Assembly (NCBI RefSeq): GCF_001485415.1
Contig: NZ_BCMQ01000018.1
Coordinates: 1 to 64,000, forward strand
Source: Myroides odoratimimus
GTDB lineage: Bacteria; Bacteroidota; Bacteroidia; Flavobacteriales; Flavobacteriaceae
Direction of reading: 5' to 3'
Length of the DNA stretch: 64,000 bases
How positions within the stretch are numbered: the stretch's first letter is position 1; every line of letters begins with the position of its first letter. This document shows, in pieces, positions 19,682-30,176 of this stretch. The notes under the pieces were generated by a model. It saw nothing but the letters and a program-made list of their open reading frames with translations, was not told the DNA's origin and did not search any database. The position numbers and the translations under genes are program-made.

Positions 19682-19710
19682 TAAAAAAAGCTATTCAGAA
19701 GAATAGCTTT
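19682..19710 (-). terminator. terminator of OstA-aminotransferase-TPR operon
   Basis: AAAGCTATTC pairs with GAATAGCTTT (19701-19710) around AGAA. The A-run at 19683-19689 makes the U-tract on the minus strand. The stem overlaps the TPR stop codon by two bases. Confidence 0.85.
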
Positions 19711-21106
19711 ATTGTTTATTGTGATTTTTGATAATACTTTGTACTATAGGATTCTCCCATTGATTAGGGAAGTATGTCTCTATAATTGTTCTCTTTTCAA
19801 AGTTCTTGTTTAGACCATTAGTTAGACATTCTGTACCTTTATCTATATCATGTAGGGTAAAGTGTATAACAGCTAGTCTATAATCTATCTCAGCATCATT
19901 AGGATGGAAGTTAGCTATTTGTAAAAGCTTCTGTATAGCAGTGTCAAAATCTCCTAGAAGATATAATACATCTGCCCAACCAGTCCAATGCTCTACAATA
20001 TCAGTTCCAAGCTCTGCAGCTACCTTATAACCTCGTTCAGCTTCTTCAAAGTTAAACAATGTTTTATTTAGAATAGCATGTCTTATCCAGTATTTTTCAT
20101 TGAATTCATCAATTTGTAATGCTTTTTGTAGATAGAATAATGCTTTTTCGTAATTAGTTTCTATGATACATAAATCAGTCAATGCTATCCAACCTTTGTC
20201 TAGCATAGGATCTTCATGTACCGCTCTTTTGTAATACTGATAAGCTTGCGGGAAGTTATTAAGACTCTCATGACAACTACCTATACGCATAAGTACATAA
20301 GAATTAGGATCGTCTAATTCTAGTGTAGTCATGTAGTTTTCAATAGCTTCTTTATACTTATTTAGCTTTTCTTGCGTTTTTCCCTTTTCGATATAAGCTC
20401 CGATAAACTCTTCATCTATCAGGGTAGCATAATCAAAAGCCCACTCTGCCTTCTCATAATTCTTAACAGTGAAGTATTGTCTTCCTAATTGGTGCCAAGC
20501 AATCTCACTATATGGATTCTTATCAATAAATTTAGTTAAGTACGATATAGCTTCCTCATTCTCACTAAGGAAGTCAAAACAGTATATAACATTATATAAA
20601 GCAGACTGATCCTCTTCATCATGTTCTAGACATAGGATAAAGTTATCTTTTGCTTGATCTATTTTATCTAATAATAGATATTCCATTCCTAATAAAGAGT
20701 AGACATCTGCTAGATCCTCTGTCAGAGTCAATGCTTTTTGTAGAGATACAATAGCCTCTTCATGTCTTCCTTTTTTAGAGTATACAGTAGCGCGTTGAAT
20801 GAAAACTTCTTCATTCTCCGGATCGATACTCTCTATTTCGTTTAATAAGCGGTCAGCAGCTTCTAATTTGTTTTGGAATACTAATAATTCTACTTCTACC
20901 AGTTTTAACCCAATAGAGTTAGGATGTTGTTCTAGTCCCAGTTTTAGTGCTTTTTTCGCTAGGTTTAGCTTTCCAGAATCGAGATAGTGTAGAATGATAT
21001 TCTCAAACTCTTCTGAATCAAAAAACAAAACCTTATTGGTCTTTAACATAGACTCAAAACGAGATAGAGATAATTTGTATTCTTCTTCTTCGTTATCTAA
21101 ATGCAT
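19709..21106 (-). CDS. cytoplasmic TPR protein
   Basis: A 465-residue protein made almost entirely of TPR units (about ten 34-residue repeats, for example ALYNVIYCFDFLSENEEAISYLTKFI and AWHQLGRQYFTVKNYEKAEWAFDYA). It has no signal peptide. The N-terminus is acidic (MHLDNEEEEYK). It is the last gene of a three-gene run with the aminotransferase and the OstA-like gene, 29 bases after the aminotransferase stop. It is probably a scaffold; no specific partner can be named. Confidence 0.85.
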   Translation of the reverse strand: MHLDNEEEEYKLSLSRFESMLKTNKVLFFDSEEFENIILHYLDSGKLNLAKKALKLGLEQHPNSIGLKLVEVELLVFQNKLEAADRLLNEIESIDPENEEVFIQRATVYSKKGRHEEAIVSLQKALTLTEDLADVYSLLGMEYLLLDKIDQAKDNFILCLEHDEEDQSALYNVIYCFDFLSENEEAISYLTKFIDKNPYSEIAWHQLGRQYFTVKNYEKAEWAFDYATLIDEEFIGAYIEKGKTQEKLNKYKEAIENYMTTLELDDPNSYVLMRIGSCHESLNNFPQAYQYYKRAVHEDPMLDKGWIALTDLCIIETNYEKALFYLQKALQIDEFNEKYWIRHAILNKTLFNFEEAERGYKVAAELGTDIVEHWTGWADVLYLLGDFDTAIQKLLQIANFHPNDAEIDYRLAVIHFTLHDIDKGTECLTNGLNKNFEKRTIIETYFPNQWENPIVQSIIKNHNKQ

Positions 21107-21135
21107 ATTTGTATTTAAGTTGATTATTTAGAATA

Positions 21136-22329
21136 TTATAATCCTAATTCTTTTTGTACTTCATTTAGCGCTTCAATGATGATAGCACATCCTTCTTTTA
21201 TTTCTGTTTCTGATACTGTAAGGGGAGGAGTGATTCTTATCGCTTTTCCTTCAAATAGTAACCAGAATAATATTAATCCTTTGTCTTGACACTTCATGAT
21301 CACTCTATTGGTGATATCAGCACTAGGTGTCATAGGAGCGATCATTAAACCACGACCTCTGATTTCTTCAATAAGAGGGTGAACTAATAGCTCTCTAAAC
21401 AACTTTTCTTTTTCTAGTGTCTGAGCCATAAGGTCAGTTTCTACTAATTCTCTTAAAGTAGCTAAACTCGCTGCTGCGATAACAGGGTGCCCACCAAAAG
21501 TAGTGATATGACCAAATCTAGGGTTGTCATATAACAGATTCATGTGTTCGTCACTAGCAGTGAATGCACCTACAGGCATCCCACTAGCCATACCTTTTCC
21601 CATAACGATTACGTCAGGAACTACATCATAGTTTTGGAACCCAAACAGTTTACCTGTTCTACCGAAACCTGGTTGGATTTCATCTACGATCATTAACGCA
21701 CCTACTTCAGTACATCTTTCACGTACTTTAGTTAAGAATCCGTCAAAAGGCTCTACAAATCCAGCACCTCCTTGTATAGTCTCTAAGATGATACCAGCTG
21801 TTTTAGTTGTTATCTTTTGTAAGTCTTCTACACAGTTAAAGTGAATGAAGTCTACATCTGGAAGTAATGGTCTAAAAGCACGCTTTCTTTCCTCAAATCC
21901 CATAACACTCATAGATCCCATAGTGTTACCATGATAAGCGTTAAAGCAAGAGATTAGTTGACTTCTTCCCGTTACTCTTTTTGCTAATTTTAAAGCACCT
22001 TCAGTAGCTTCCGTACCTGAGTTTACTAAATAGGTTTTATTTAGCGGAGCAGGGATATTCTCTGCTAGCAGTTTACAGAATTCTACAGATGGGTCTTGGA
22101 TATATTCACCATATACCATTACATGCGAATACTTATCTAATTGATCCTTAATCGCGTTATTTACTCTTTCGTGTTGATGTCCTAATGTACATGCAGATAC
22201 ACCTGCTACGAAGTCTAAATACGCTTTGTTATTCTTGTCATATATATAAGATCCTTTAGCATGAGAAATCTCCATTGCTAGAGGATTAGGTGAAGTCTGT
22301 GCTTGGTATTTATAAAAATCTTCTTTCAT
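21136..22329 (-). CDS. class III PLP-dependent aminotransferase
   Basis: A 397-residue fold-type I, class III aminotransferase (acetylornithine/ornithine/4-aminobutyrate group). The phosphate-binding NSGTEATEGALKLA is at 103-116, cofactor Asp216 is in DEIQPGFGRTG, and Lys245 in MGKGMASGMPVG forms the Schiff base. The reaction cannot be fixed from sequence: it is not inside an arginine operon, so argD is not assigned. It starts 4 bases after the OstA-like gene and is cotranscribed with it, an arrangement I recall as conserved in Flavobacteria. Confidence 0.88.
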   Translation of the reverse strand: MKEDFYKYQAQTSPNPLAMEISHAKGSYIYDKNNKAYLDFVAGVSACTLGHQHERVNNAIKDQLDKYSHVMVYGEYIQDPSVEFCKLLAENIPAPLNKTYLVNSGTEATEGALKLAKRVTGRSQLISCFNAYHGNTMGSMSVMGFEERKRAFRPLLPDVDFIHFNCVEDLQKITTKTAGIILETIQGGAGFVEPFDGFLTKVRERCTEVGALMIVDEIQPGFGRTGKLFGFQNYDVVPDVIVMGKGMASGMPVGAFTASDEHMNLLYDNPRFGHITTFGGHPVIAAASLATLRELVETDLMAQTLEKEKLFRELLVHPLIEEIRGRGLMIAPMTPSADITNRVIMKCQDKGLILFWLLFEGKAIRITPPLTVSETEIKEGCAIIIEALNEVQKELGL

Positions 22330-22333
22330 TACT

Positions 22334-24016
22334 TTACTTTTTGTCTTTTTTAGACGCTTTATTCTCTTGTTTTTTGCTGTCCTCTTCTAGCTTTTTAGAT
22401 AGACCAGGAGTAGCTTTTATAGTTTCAGGGAGTATATCAATTGGTTTGTTGAACCCTTCTTTCATGTCTTCTCTCGCTTGTTCTCCCTTTTTTTCTTTAT
22501 TTATTTCTTCATCAGTGAATATATCTTCTAATGAATTTATTTTTTCATCCCCTCTGTATAAGAAATCTCTTAATAGACGAGCATTCTTAGGTAGTAGCTT
22601 TTCAGGGTAGAGATCACCTTTAGGATCTACGTACTTCGTAGCCGTATTAATCTTACCTTCTAGGAAAGTAACATTGATATGACTGCAAATCCCTTTATCT
22701 ATACCTACTAATTCATTCTTATCATTGTACATATAGTAGATAAGTTCAGCATTTTTAATCAGGTCTAACTCATCTAATTTATTCTCTTTAAACTTACCAT
22801 ATAAGTTAACACCTTTTAATTGATTATAACCATCTCCGATAGTATCTTTTTGAATCACGAAGGCATTTTCTAATACTTTTAGAGAGTCCATCTTCTGTGT
22901 CTCTGCATTACTTAGTAGGTGAATAAAACGACCTGTGACCTGGCTATCTCCATTCCAGATAACAGGTTTACCTATCATCTGTGTTAACCCAACTTTTTCA
23001 CTCCAGTGAATAGAGTCAGCTTTACCACTCATACTATCACGTAGTATACGAGCATCGTTAAAGGCACGTATTACACGCTCTTTGTCTTTTCCAGTCAGTA
23101 AGATACGTGGAGCATGCATATATACAGAATCTCCCTCTTGTGACTTCATACTAACTAAAGCTTTTTTAGTCACGAACATCGAGTCTTGAGCTTTGTATAA
23201 CTCTGCGTAGTGTCCTGTTATTTTACTTTTGTTGATTGTATCTGTTATTCTAACGTTATTCGTTGCAGAAGCAAAATCTTTTAGTTTAGAGTAATAGATA
23301 GAGTCTCCTTCTATTTTTCTTTTATCATACCAGATAAAAGAGTTTTTTACCATCTTACCTAAATCGTTTTTTACATCGTAAAAACCATTTTCTGTATAGA
23401 TATAATCTTCTTTGTTAGTTATTGTTGAAGGGCCAAATACATACGAGTGTTGTGGTACTTCATAAAAATCTAAGTGATTAGACTTGATCACTGTTCCTTT
23501 ATCTGAAGTTACTTTTACAGCTGTGAAGAATTGGAATTTCTTTTCAGTAGTGTAGTAACGTCCTTTTTCACTTTCTAATACGCTACCCTTGTTGTGAATA
23601 GTGGCATGACTATCATAGAATACAAGATCTTTAAAACGATCATACTTTAAAGTATCGGTCTCTAAGGTAGAGTCTGGAGAAGTAAGTAGTACATCACCTT
23701 GTGCATAAGCAAAACCATTGATTCCATTATATTCAGCATAATGGCTATTCATCGTTAGGGTATCACCTTGTACAATGTGTACATTCCCAAAAAGCTTTAG
23801 GTAGTTTTCTTTTTCGAAGAAGTACGCTTTATTACATGTCATATTCATACCGTCATGCTCAGCAGAGATATTTCCTGTTAAGATTACGGCATCTGGCAGT
23901 ACTTCATGATTGATATCAGAGTAGTCTGCGTGATGTATGATGATTTTTTTTTTGTTTTGACTAAAACCTAGTAATGCGAATAGTATAAAAAGTAAATAAT
24001 ACGGTATTGTTCTCAA
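22334..24016 (-). CDS. OstA-like protein (LptA/LptD-N fold)
   Basis: A 560-residue protein with a signal peptide (MRTIPYYLLFILFALLGFSQ) and repeated OstA/LptA beta-jellyroll units (for example ILTGNISAEHDGMNMTCNKAYFFEKENYLKLFGNVHI at about 43-80). This fold carries lipopolysaccharide through the periplasm. Internal repeats of the type D-x-Y-x4-D-x3-A occur up to about residue 440. The C-terminus (about 490-560) is highly charged, Lys/Glu-rich. It is the first gene of a three-gene operon; a -7 element CAAATTTA (minus: TAAATTTG) lies at 24033-24040. A role in LPS export is inferred from the fold. Confidence 0.82.
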   Translation of the reverse strand: MRTIPYYLLFILFALLGFSQNKKKIIIHHADYSDINHEVLPDAVILTGNISAEHDGMNMTCNKAYFFEKENYLKLFGNVHIVQGDTLTMNSHYAEYNGINGFAYAQGDVLLTSPDSTLETDTLKYDRFKDLVFYDSHATIHNKGSVLESEKGRYYTTEKKFQFFTAVKVTSDKGTVIKSNHLDFYEVPQHSYVFGPSTITNKEDYIYTENGFYDVKNDLGKMVKNSFIWYDKRKIEGDSIYYSKLKDFASATNNVRITDTINKSKITGHYAELYKAQDSMFVTKKALVSMKSQEGDSVYMHAPRILLTGKDKERVIRAFNDARILRDSMSGKADSIHWSEKVGLTQMIGKPVIWNGDSQVTGRFIHLLSNAETQKMDSLKVLENAFVIQKDTIGDGYNQLKGVNLYGKFKENKLDELDLIKNAELIYYMYNDKNELVGIDKGICSHINVTFLEGKINTATKYVDPKGDLYPEKLLPKNARLLRDFLYRGDEKINSLEDIFTDEEINKEKKGEQAREDMKEGFNKPIDILPETIKATPGLSKKLEEDSKKQENKASKKDKK

Positions 24017-24032
24017 GTCACTATATTTTTTT

Positions 24033-24040
24033 CAAATTTA
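24033..24040 (-). promoter_or_regulatory. -7 promoter element of OstA-like operon
   Basis: TAAATTTG on the minus strand, 17 bases before the start codon. A TTTG/TTG (24058-24056) is 15 bases further upstream. Confidence 0.45.
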
Positions 24041-24102
24041 AGTAAAAAATGCGTACAAAGATTTTAGTTAAGAAGAATTTATAAACAGGGTAGTAGAAGG
24101 GC

Positions 24103-24133
24103 AAAAAAAAACACTTCCTAAGAAGTGTTTTTT
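24103..24133 (-). terminator. terminator of fur-purA
   Basis: AAAAAACACTTC pairs with GAAGTGTTTTTT (24122-24133) around CTAA, 8 bases after the purA stop on the minus strand. Confidence 0.9.
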
Positions 24134-24140
24134 AAGTATT

Positions 24141-25439
<1,299 letters not shown>

Positions 25440-25910
25440 TTAGTTGTTGTTTTCCACTTGTTCTTCCTCTTCTACTGTTTTTCTACTTCCGTAGAAGTAT
25501 AGAAAATGATTGTGGATGTCTATATTAAAGATTTCTTCAATTGTCTTTTTAATAGTCTGTATACGAGGATCACAAAACTCGATTACTTCTCCTGTATCGG
25601 TTAAGATAATGTGATCATGCTGTTTATCGAAATATGACTTCTCGTAATGTGCTTGGTTTTGACCAAATTGGTGTCTTCTTACAAGCCCACATTCTAAAAG
25701 AATTTCAATAGTATTGTAAAGCGTAGCTCTACTTACACGATAATTTTTATTCTTCATTTTGATATAAAGAGACTCTATATCAAAGTGCTCTTCGCTATCA
25801 TATATTTCTTGAAGAATAGCATATCTCTCAGGTGTTTTACGATGTCCTCTTTCTTCTAAAAACTTCGTGAACACATTTTTTACGATTTCTTGATTTTTTT
25901 CACTTCCCAT
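25440..25910 (-). CDS. Fur-family transcriptional regulator
   Basis: A 156-residue Fur/PerR-type repressor. The winged-helix domain covers about 8-85 ([16 protein letters not shown], then recognition helix [21 protein letters not shown]). The dimerisation domain holds [16 protein letters not shown], giving histidines for the regulatory metal site. The two CxxC pairs that bind structural zinc in Fur and PerR are absent ([12 protein letters not shown] replaces CxxCG). The longer reading frame begins at 25970, but a -7 element at 25938-25931 lies inside that extension, so Met at 25910 is chosen. It is transcribed ahead of purA. Its metal or redox signal is unknown. Confidence 0.88.
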   Translation of the reverse strand: MGSEKNQEIVKNVFTKFLEERGHRKTPERYAILQEIYDSEEHFDIESLYIKMKNKNYRVSRATLYNTIEILLECGLVRRHQFGQNQAHYEKSYFDKQHDHIILTDTGEVIEFCDPRIQTIKKTIEEIFNIDIHNHFLYFYGSRKTVEEEEQVENNN

Positions 25911-25930
25911 ATTCAAAAATATCTTAGTTG

Positions 25931-25938
25931 CAAATATA
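25931..25938 (-). promoter_or_regulatory. -7 promoter element of fur-purA
   Basis: TATATTTG on the minus strand, 20 bases before the chosen start at 25910. It decides that start over the one at 25970. Confidence 0.55.
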
Positions 25939-26007
25939 GAGCTATTTTCGTTTGAATTATAATAAATCAAATAAGGTTAGTCTATATGCGAATAAATTAT
26001 AATTATT

Positions 26008-28224
26008 TTATGATGGATTTACACGTGTTACTTTTTCTATTCCCTCGATTTTCTTAAGATTACCCATCATTTTTTTCAGTACATCATTGTTTGGAACGAT
26101 CACTGTGATAGATCCTTTAAATATTCCAGCATTTTCACTTAATGAGATACTGCGAATATTGATGACTTTACTTTCTATGATAATCTTCGTAATCTCAGTA
26201 GTTAGACCAGCAGAATCAAGACCTGTAATGTTAATAGTCGCTTCGAAGTTCATCGCTTCCTTAGAATCTACCCAATGTGCCTGGATGATTCTATAAGCAT
26301 AATTAGATCGCATACTGATCGCGTTAGGACAGTCAGTCTTATGTACTTTTATTCCTTCATTTATCGTTACGAATCCGAATGCATCATCACCTGGTATAGG
26401 GTTACAACAAGTAGCTAGCTTGTAATCTAACTTCTCATTGTCTTTACCGAATACAAGTAAATCACCTGTTTTATTAGCAGCTGTATCTGTGATAACTGGG
26501 ATAGAAGGCGCTCTTTTTATTGTCTTTTTAAAGAAGCTAAATAAAGAGTTGTTTCTATTGGCAGCGTATTCTTTTAATTGAACGTTATCAATGACACCAG
26601 CTCCAATTCTATAGAATAAATCTTGACTTGTTTTTAGCTTAAAATAAGCTACCATTTCATTGACCGTTTTTTCGTCTAGATTTACCTTTAGGTGTTTTAG
26701 CTTGCGCTGTAGTTGTTCTTTACCATCTTCAGCTATGCGCTTCGTATCTTCATTTAAAGAACTCTTAATCTTGTTTTTAGCACGAGTCGTAGTCACATAA
26801 TCTAGCCAACTTACGCTAGGTTTTTTGTTTTCTGATGTGATTACTTCTACTTGATCACCACTAGCAAGCACGTGATTCAGTGGTACTAGTCTACCGTTAA
26901 CACGAGTTCCTCTAGTACGCAAGCCTACCTCTGAGTGTATCGCAAAGGCAAAGTCAAGGGCTGTAGCTCCTTTAGGTAGAGATTTAATCTCTCCTTTTGG
27001 AGTAAAGATGTAAATCTCTTTAGCATATAAACTCAGCTTAAAGTCTTCTACAAAATCTACAGCATCTGTTTCCGCATTTTCTAATGCTTCTTTCAGTTGA
27101 TTAAGCCATCTGTCTAAGCTGTTTTCTTCTGTGATACCTTGTTTATATTTATAGTGAGCAGCATACCCTTTCTCAGCTATTTCGTCCATACGCTCACTAC
27201 GTATCTGTATCTCTATCCATCTTCCCTTAGGTCCCATCACTGTGATGTGTAATGCTTCATATCCAGTAGATTTAGGCGCTGATATCCAGTCTCTAAGTCT
27301 ATTCGGGCTAGGGCGGAAGTGATCTGTCACAATAGAATAAATCTTCCATGCGATAAATTTCTCATCATGTGGAGTAGACTTATAGATAATACGCAAGGCA
27401 AATTTATCGTAAACCTCATCAAAGGTTACGTTCTGAGCCTTCATTTTACGACGGATAGAGTAGATAGATTTCGGTCTACCTTTCATTGAATATTCTACTT
27501 GCTCTTCGTCTAATGATTTTTTTAATATCTCACTTACAGTCTTTATGTATTGATCTTGTTCCTCTTTACTTTCTTGCATTCTATTGACGATGTCTTGATA
27601 GATGCGAGGTTCTGTATATTTTAGACCTAAGTCTTCTAGTTTAGTCTTGATGTTAAATAATCCTAGTCTATGGGCTAAAGGGGCATAGATATATAAAGTT
27701 TCAGACGCTATTTTGGCCTGTTTATAATCTACCATGCTTTCCATCGTCTGCATATTGTGCAGTCGGTCAGCTATCTTAATTAAGATTACGCGGACATCAT
27801 CATTTAGTGTCAATAGCATTTTGCGGTAGTTTTCCGCTTGCATTGAGATATGAGGATCTGGTTCTAACAGCGCCATCTTTGTCAATCCTTCAACAATTTT
27901 GGCAATTTTAGGATTAAACCATTCTTCTATTTGCTCTACCGTAATATCTGTGTCTTCTACTACATCATGCATTAAAGCAGCTGCAATAGAAGTAGGACCC
28001 AAACCGATTTCTGAAGCGACAATTTTGGCCACAGCAATTGGGTGGAAAATATAAGCTTCTCCAGATTTTCTTCTTTGGTCTTTATGAGCTTCAACCGCTA
28101 CATCAAATGCTTTACGGATTAGTTTTTTATCATCCTCAGATAAGGTCTGATAACTTATTTTTAAAAGCTCTTTGTATTCTTTAGCAATTGCTTTGTTTTC
28201 TAATTCAATTTCTTCCTCTGTCAT
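26008..28224 (-). CDS. bifunctional (p)ppGpp synthetase/hydrolase (Rel/SpoT)
   Basis: A 738-residue stringent-response enzyme. The hydrolase domain retains His61, the HD pair His86-Asp87 and EDTD, so it should degrade (p)ppGpp. The synthetase domain has GRPKSIYSIRRKM (about 249-261), the catalytic Asp in YDKFALRI and the EIQIRS strand, so it should also make the alarmone. TGS (about 400-460, IYIFTPKGEIKSLPKGATALDFAF), a helical/zinc-finger-like region with CCNPIPGD, and a C-terminal ACT domain (660-738) follow. The gene is separated from fur by 97 bases and looks monocistronic. Confidence 0.95.
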   Translation of the reverse strand: MTEEEIELENKAIAKEYKELLKISYQTLSEDDKKLIRKAFDVAVEAHKDQRRKSGEAYIFHPIAVAKIVASEIGLGPTSIAAALMHDVVEDTDITVEQIEEWFNPKIAKIVEGLTKMALLEPDPHISMQAENYRKMLLTLNDDVRVILIKIADRLHNMQTMESMVDYKQAKIASETLYIYAPLAHRLGLFNIKTKLEDLGLKYTEPRIYQDIVNRMQESKEEQDQYIKTVSEILKKSLDEEQVEYSMKGRPKSIYSIRRKMKAQNVTFDEVYDKFALRIIYKSTPHDEKFIAWKIYSIVTDHFRPSPNRLRDWISAPKSTGYEALHITVMGPKGRWIEIQIRSERMDEIAEKGYAAHYKYKQGITEENSLDRWLNQLKEALENAETDAVDFVEDFKLSLYAKEIYIFTPKGEIKSLPKGATALDFAFAIHSEVGLRTRGTRVNGRLVPLNHVLASGDQVEVITSENKKPSVSWLDYVTTTRAKNKIKSSLNEDTKRIAEDGKEQLQRKLKHLKVNLDEKTVNEMVAYFKLKTSQDLFYRIGAGVIDNVQLKEYAANRNNSLFSFFKKTIKRAPSIPVITDTAANKTGDLLVFGKDNEKLDYKLATCCNPIPGDDAFGFVTINEGIKVHKTDCPNAISMRSNYAYRIIQAHWVDSKEAMNFEATINITGLDSAGLTTEITKIIIESKVINIRSISLSENAGIFKGSITVIVPNNDVLKKMMGNLKKIEGIEKVTRVNPS

Positions 28225-28813
28225 ATATAATTCGCAACTTTTATATCTAAAATAGTGTTCATTAAATATAGTGAAAAAACAGTTATAGGAGGACTATGAT
28301 TTGTTAAAAAAATAGAGATTTATTATTTAGTTTTATTTGTTACACCTTGTTTGTTGTCAATTGATTAGATAGTATATTTGGATTTATATAAGATTAAGAG
28401 GGCTAAATAATAGAGTAAATGATAGTAAAATACTGACTGATAAAGGTGAAATGATAAACTGTATGTTTATGAAAGAGATATATTATATATGATATTGTGT
28501 AATTCTTAAGAATAATCTAGTAAATCTCTTTTACTGTCCTTAATGTATAGGTTTAATCTCATTCGAAATGAGTAAGTAGTAATTAAGACATGAATCTGTA
28601 GTGAGTCCGTTATTTTAGTCAAAATAACGGACTCACTACGGACTCATAACGGACACAGTACGGACTTATACCAAATCAATCTAATACCATTCAGCTAGAA
28701 AACTAGAGTAGTTTAGGATAATTAGGTAATCTGAAATATCTTATGAGTCATTAATCTGAAAGTGGCTAAATAACGATTAGAAGTTCTTGAGAGCAATATA
28801 ATGAAAATAGAAT
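28225..28813. other. long intergenic region holding an 11-bp repeat element
   Basis: About 590 bases between minus-strand genes without credible coding frames. A CTCATT/AATGAG hairpin (about 28558-28572) stands just before the repeat element at 28598-28671. The rest is AT-rich and unremarkable. Confidence 0.6.
28598..28671 (+). repeat. hairpin plus four tandem 11-bp repeats (copy 1)
   Basis: A perfect 19-bp stem (28598-28616 with 28621-28639, loop AGTC) runs into four head-to-tail 11-mers: CGGACTCACTA (28628), CGGACTCATAA (28639), CGGACACAGTA (28650) and CGGACTTATAC (28661). The first 11-mer is part of the stem. A related element lies at 44611-44690 with the 11-mers in the opposite orientation. 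Confidence 0.85.
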
Positions 28814-29605
28814 CTATTTTCCCATTGCTCTTCTTCTTTCTGCTACTTCTGACATGTACTGTTCTATATACGGAAGGACTTCTTCTAAAGTAGGGATGCC
28901 ATCAAAAGCCTTAGTCTTTCCGCCAAAGTATCCTCTTAGTTCACTCTGTATTTTTCCTTCTTTATTCACTATAGATACGGTGTTGTCCACACTAGTACTC
29001 CCTTCTAATACTAATGAAAATTGATATAACTTTTGAGAGCAATACTTAGCTTGTTCTATTAGCACCTCAATAGGCAGTGTATTTTTAGTAATCTGAGTAG
29101 TTAACCCATGGGCTTGATGTAAAGTTGCTTCTTCAGTTGGTAAGTTTAAGAAAGGATGACCTACTTGTAGAGGTTGGTTCATTAAAGATTTAGTGTCTTT
29201 TTCCCACCAAAAACCTCTTGCGATAACTTCAACAAATTGGTCATGAAACTTAAAGATATAATGCTTAAAATCTGTACACATATCTTCTACATCACCACCG
29301 AATTCATAAGCTCTTCCATAATGACTTTTTTCATACCTATATCGTTCCATCTGCCATTTTGAATGCTGTACTTCATAGACCCAAGGCACTTCCTTATCTT
29401 CTGTCCAGTCATCTGGATAGGGAAGATATTCTCCACGACATACTCGTATCGCATCTAGATTATTAAATGTGATACGGCCGTACTGCTCATCTTCTGTGTT
29501 AAAGTAGATACCTGTAAGTTCGTCATCATACAGTACAGTAGGTGATAATACATAATCTGCTTCTATTGGTACGGTGATACCTATTGCATAGTCAGTTTGA
29601 TTCAT
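28814..29605 (-). CDS. hypothetical protein
   Basis: A 263-residue soluble protein I do not recognise. It is rich in aromatic and acidic residues (for example GFWWEKD, PYPDDWTEDKEVPW) and has no signal peptide, membrane helix or known catalytic motif. It reads as a compact beta-rich domain in the first 160 residues and a helical C-terminus (about 180-263). It starts 5 bases after the stop of the upstream GNAT gene, so the two are one transcript. No function can be proposed beyond this link. Confidence 0.7.
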   Translation of the reverse strand: MNQTDYAIGITVPIEADYVLSPTVLYDDELTGIYFNTEDEQYGRITFNNLDAIRVCRGEYLPYPDDWTEDKEVPWVYEVQHSKWQMERYRYEKSHYGRAYEFGGDVEDMCTDFKHYIFKFHDQFVEVIARGFWWEKDTKSLMNQPLQVGHPFLNLPTEEATLHQAHGLTTQITKNTLPIEVLIEQAKYCSQKLYQFSLVLEGSTSVDNTVSIVNKEGKIQSELRGYFGGKTKAFDGIPTLEEVLPYIEQYMSEVAERRRAMGK

Positions 29606-29610
29606 TTGTT

Positions 29611-30084
29611 TTATGCTTTGTCGTCAAGGCGCATACGCATAGAGATATTAAAGGTCTCGAACCCTTCTCTTAGGTATAGGTCTATTGCTTTATTATTTTG
29701 AGATAGAACACTTAATTCGAAGTAGTCTACCTTATTTTGAACTCCCCATTCTTTGACAGTTTGGATTAGCTTCTTTCCATAGCCTTTTCCGCGACTATCA
29801 GGGTTAACAACTAAATCCATTAGGTAAACTAAACGTTGCTGTACAAAGCAGCTATAGGGTGGTGCACTCTGTAACTGTGCTATAGCAAAACCTTGAACTT
29901 CCTTATCGTCTTCTGCTACAAAAATAATAAAATCATTTTCTCCTTTGATAACACTTTCTATAAAAGCAGTGTCTTGCTGTGCTACCTTCATATAGGCAGG
30001 CTCTAATGCTGCCATTCCGTCAAAGAGAGTGCTGTATAGTTTATGTATCGCAGGGATGTCGTCTAAGTGTGCTTTTCTTATCAT
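29611..30084 (-). CDS. GNAT family N-acetyltransferase
   Basis: A 157-residue GCN5-related acetyltransferase. The acetyl-CoA site is in the LVVNPDSRGKGYGKKLIQ segment (R/Q-x-x-G-x-G/A), followed by SQNNKAIDLYLREGFE. The start at 30084 (MIRKAHLDDIPAIHKLY) matches the usual GNAT N-terminus and the paralogue at 32707; the longer frame to 30123 adds 13 unlikely residues. It is clearly similar to that paralogue (PYxCFVQxR, VDYxEL, LYLxExFE). The substrate is unknown. It is cotranscribed with the hypothetical gene at 28814. Confidence 0.88.
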   Translation of the reverse strand: MIRKAHLDDIPAIHKLYSTLFDGMAALEPAYMKVAQQDTAFIESVIKGENDFIIFVAEDDKEVQGFAIAQLQSAPPYSCFVQQRLVYLMDLVVNPDSRGKGYGKKLIQTVKEWGVQNKVDYFELSVLSQNNKAIDLYLREGFETFNISMRMRLDDKA

Positions 30085-30176
30085 GGGTTGTAGTATTAAG
30101 TGACTAAAATATAGGTTTATCATTAGACTGACTAGGACATATGATATTTTTATATGAAAGGAGTTGGTAGCATAGG

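Noticed and set aside
25911..25970. Upstream start for the Fur-family gene
   Set aside because: The extension contains the promoter -7 element, and Fur proteins begin at about the chosen Met.
28628..28671. Tandem repeats considered as a CRISPR array
   Set aside because: Units are 11 bases and contiguous, with no spacers and no cas genes nearby.
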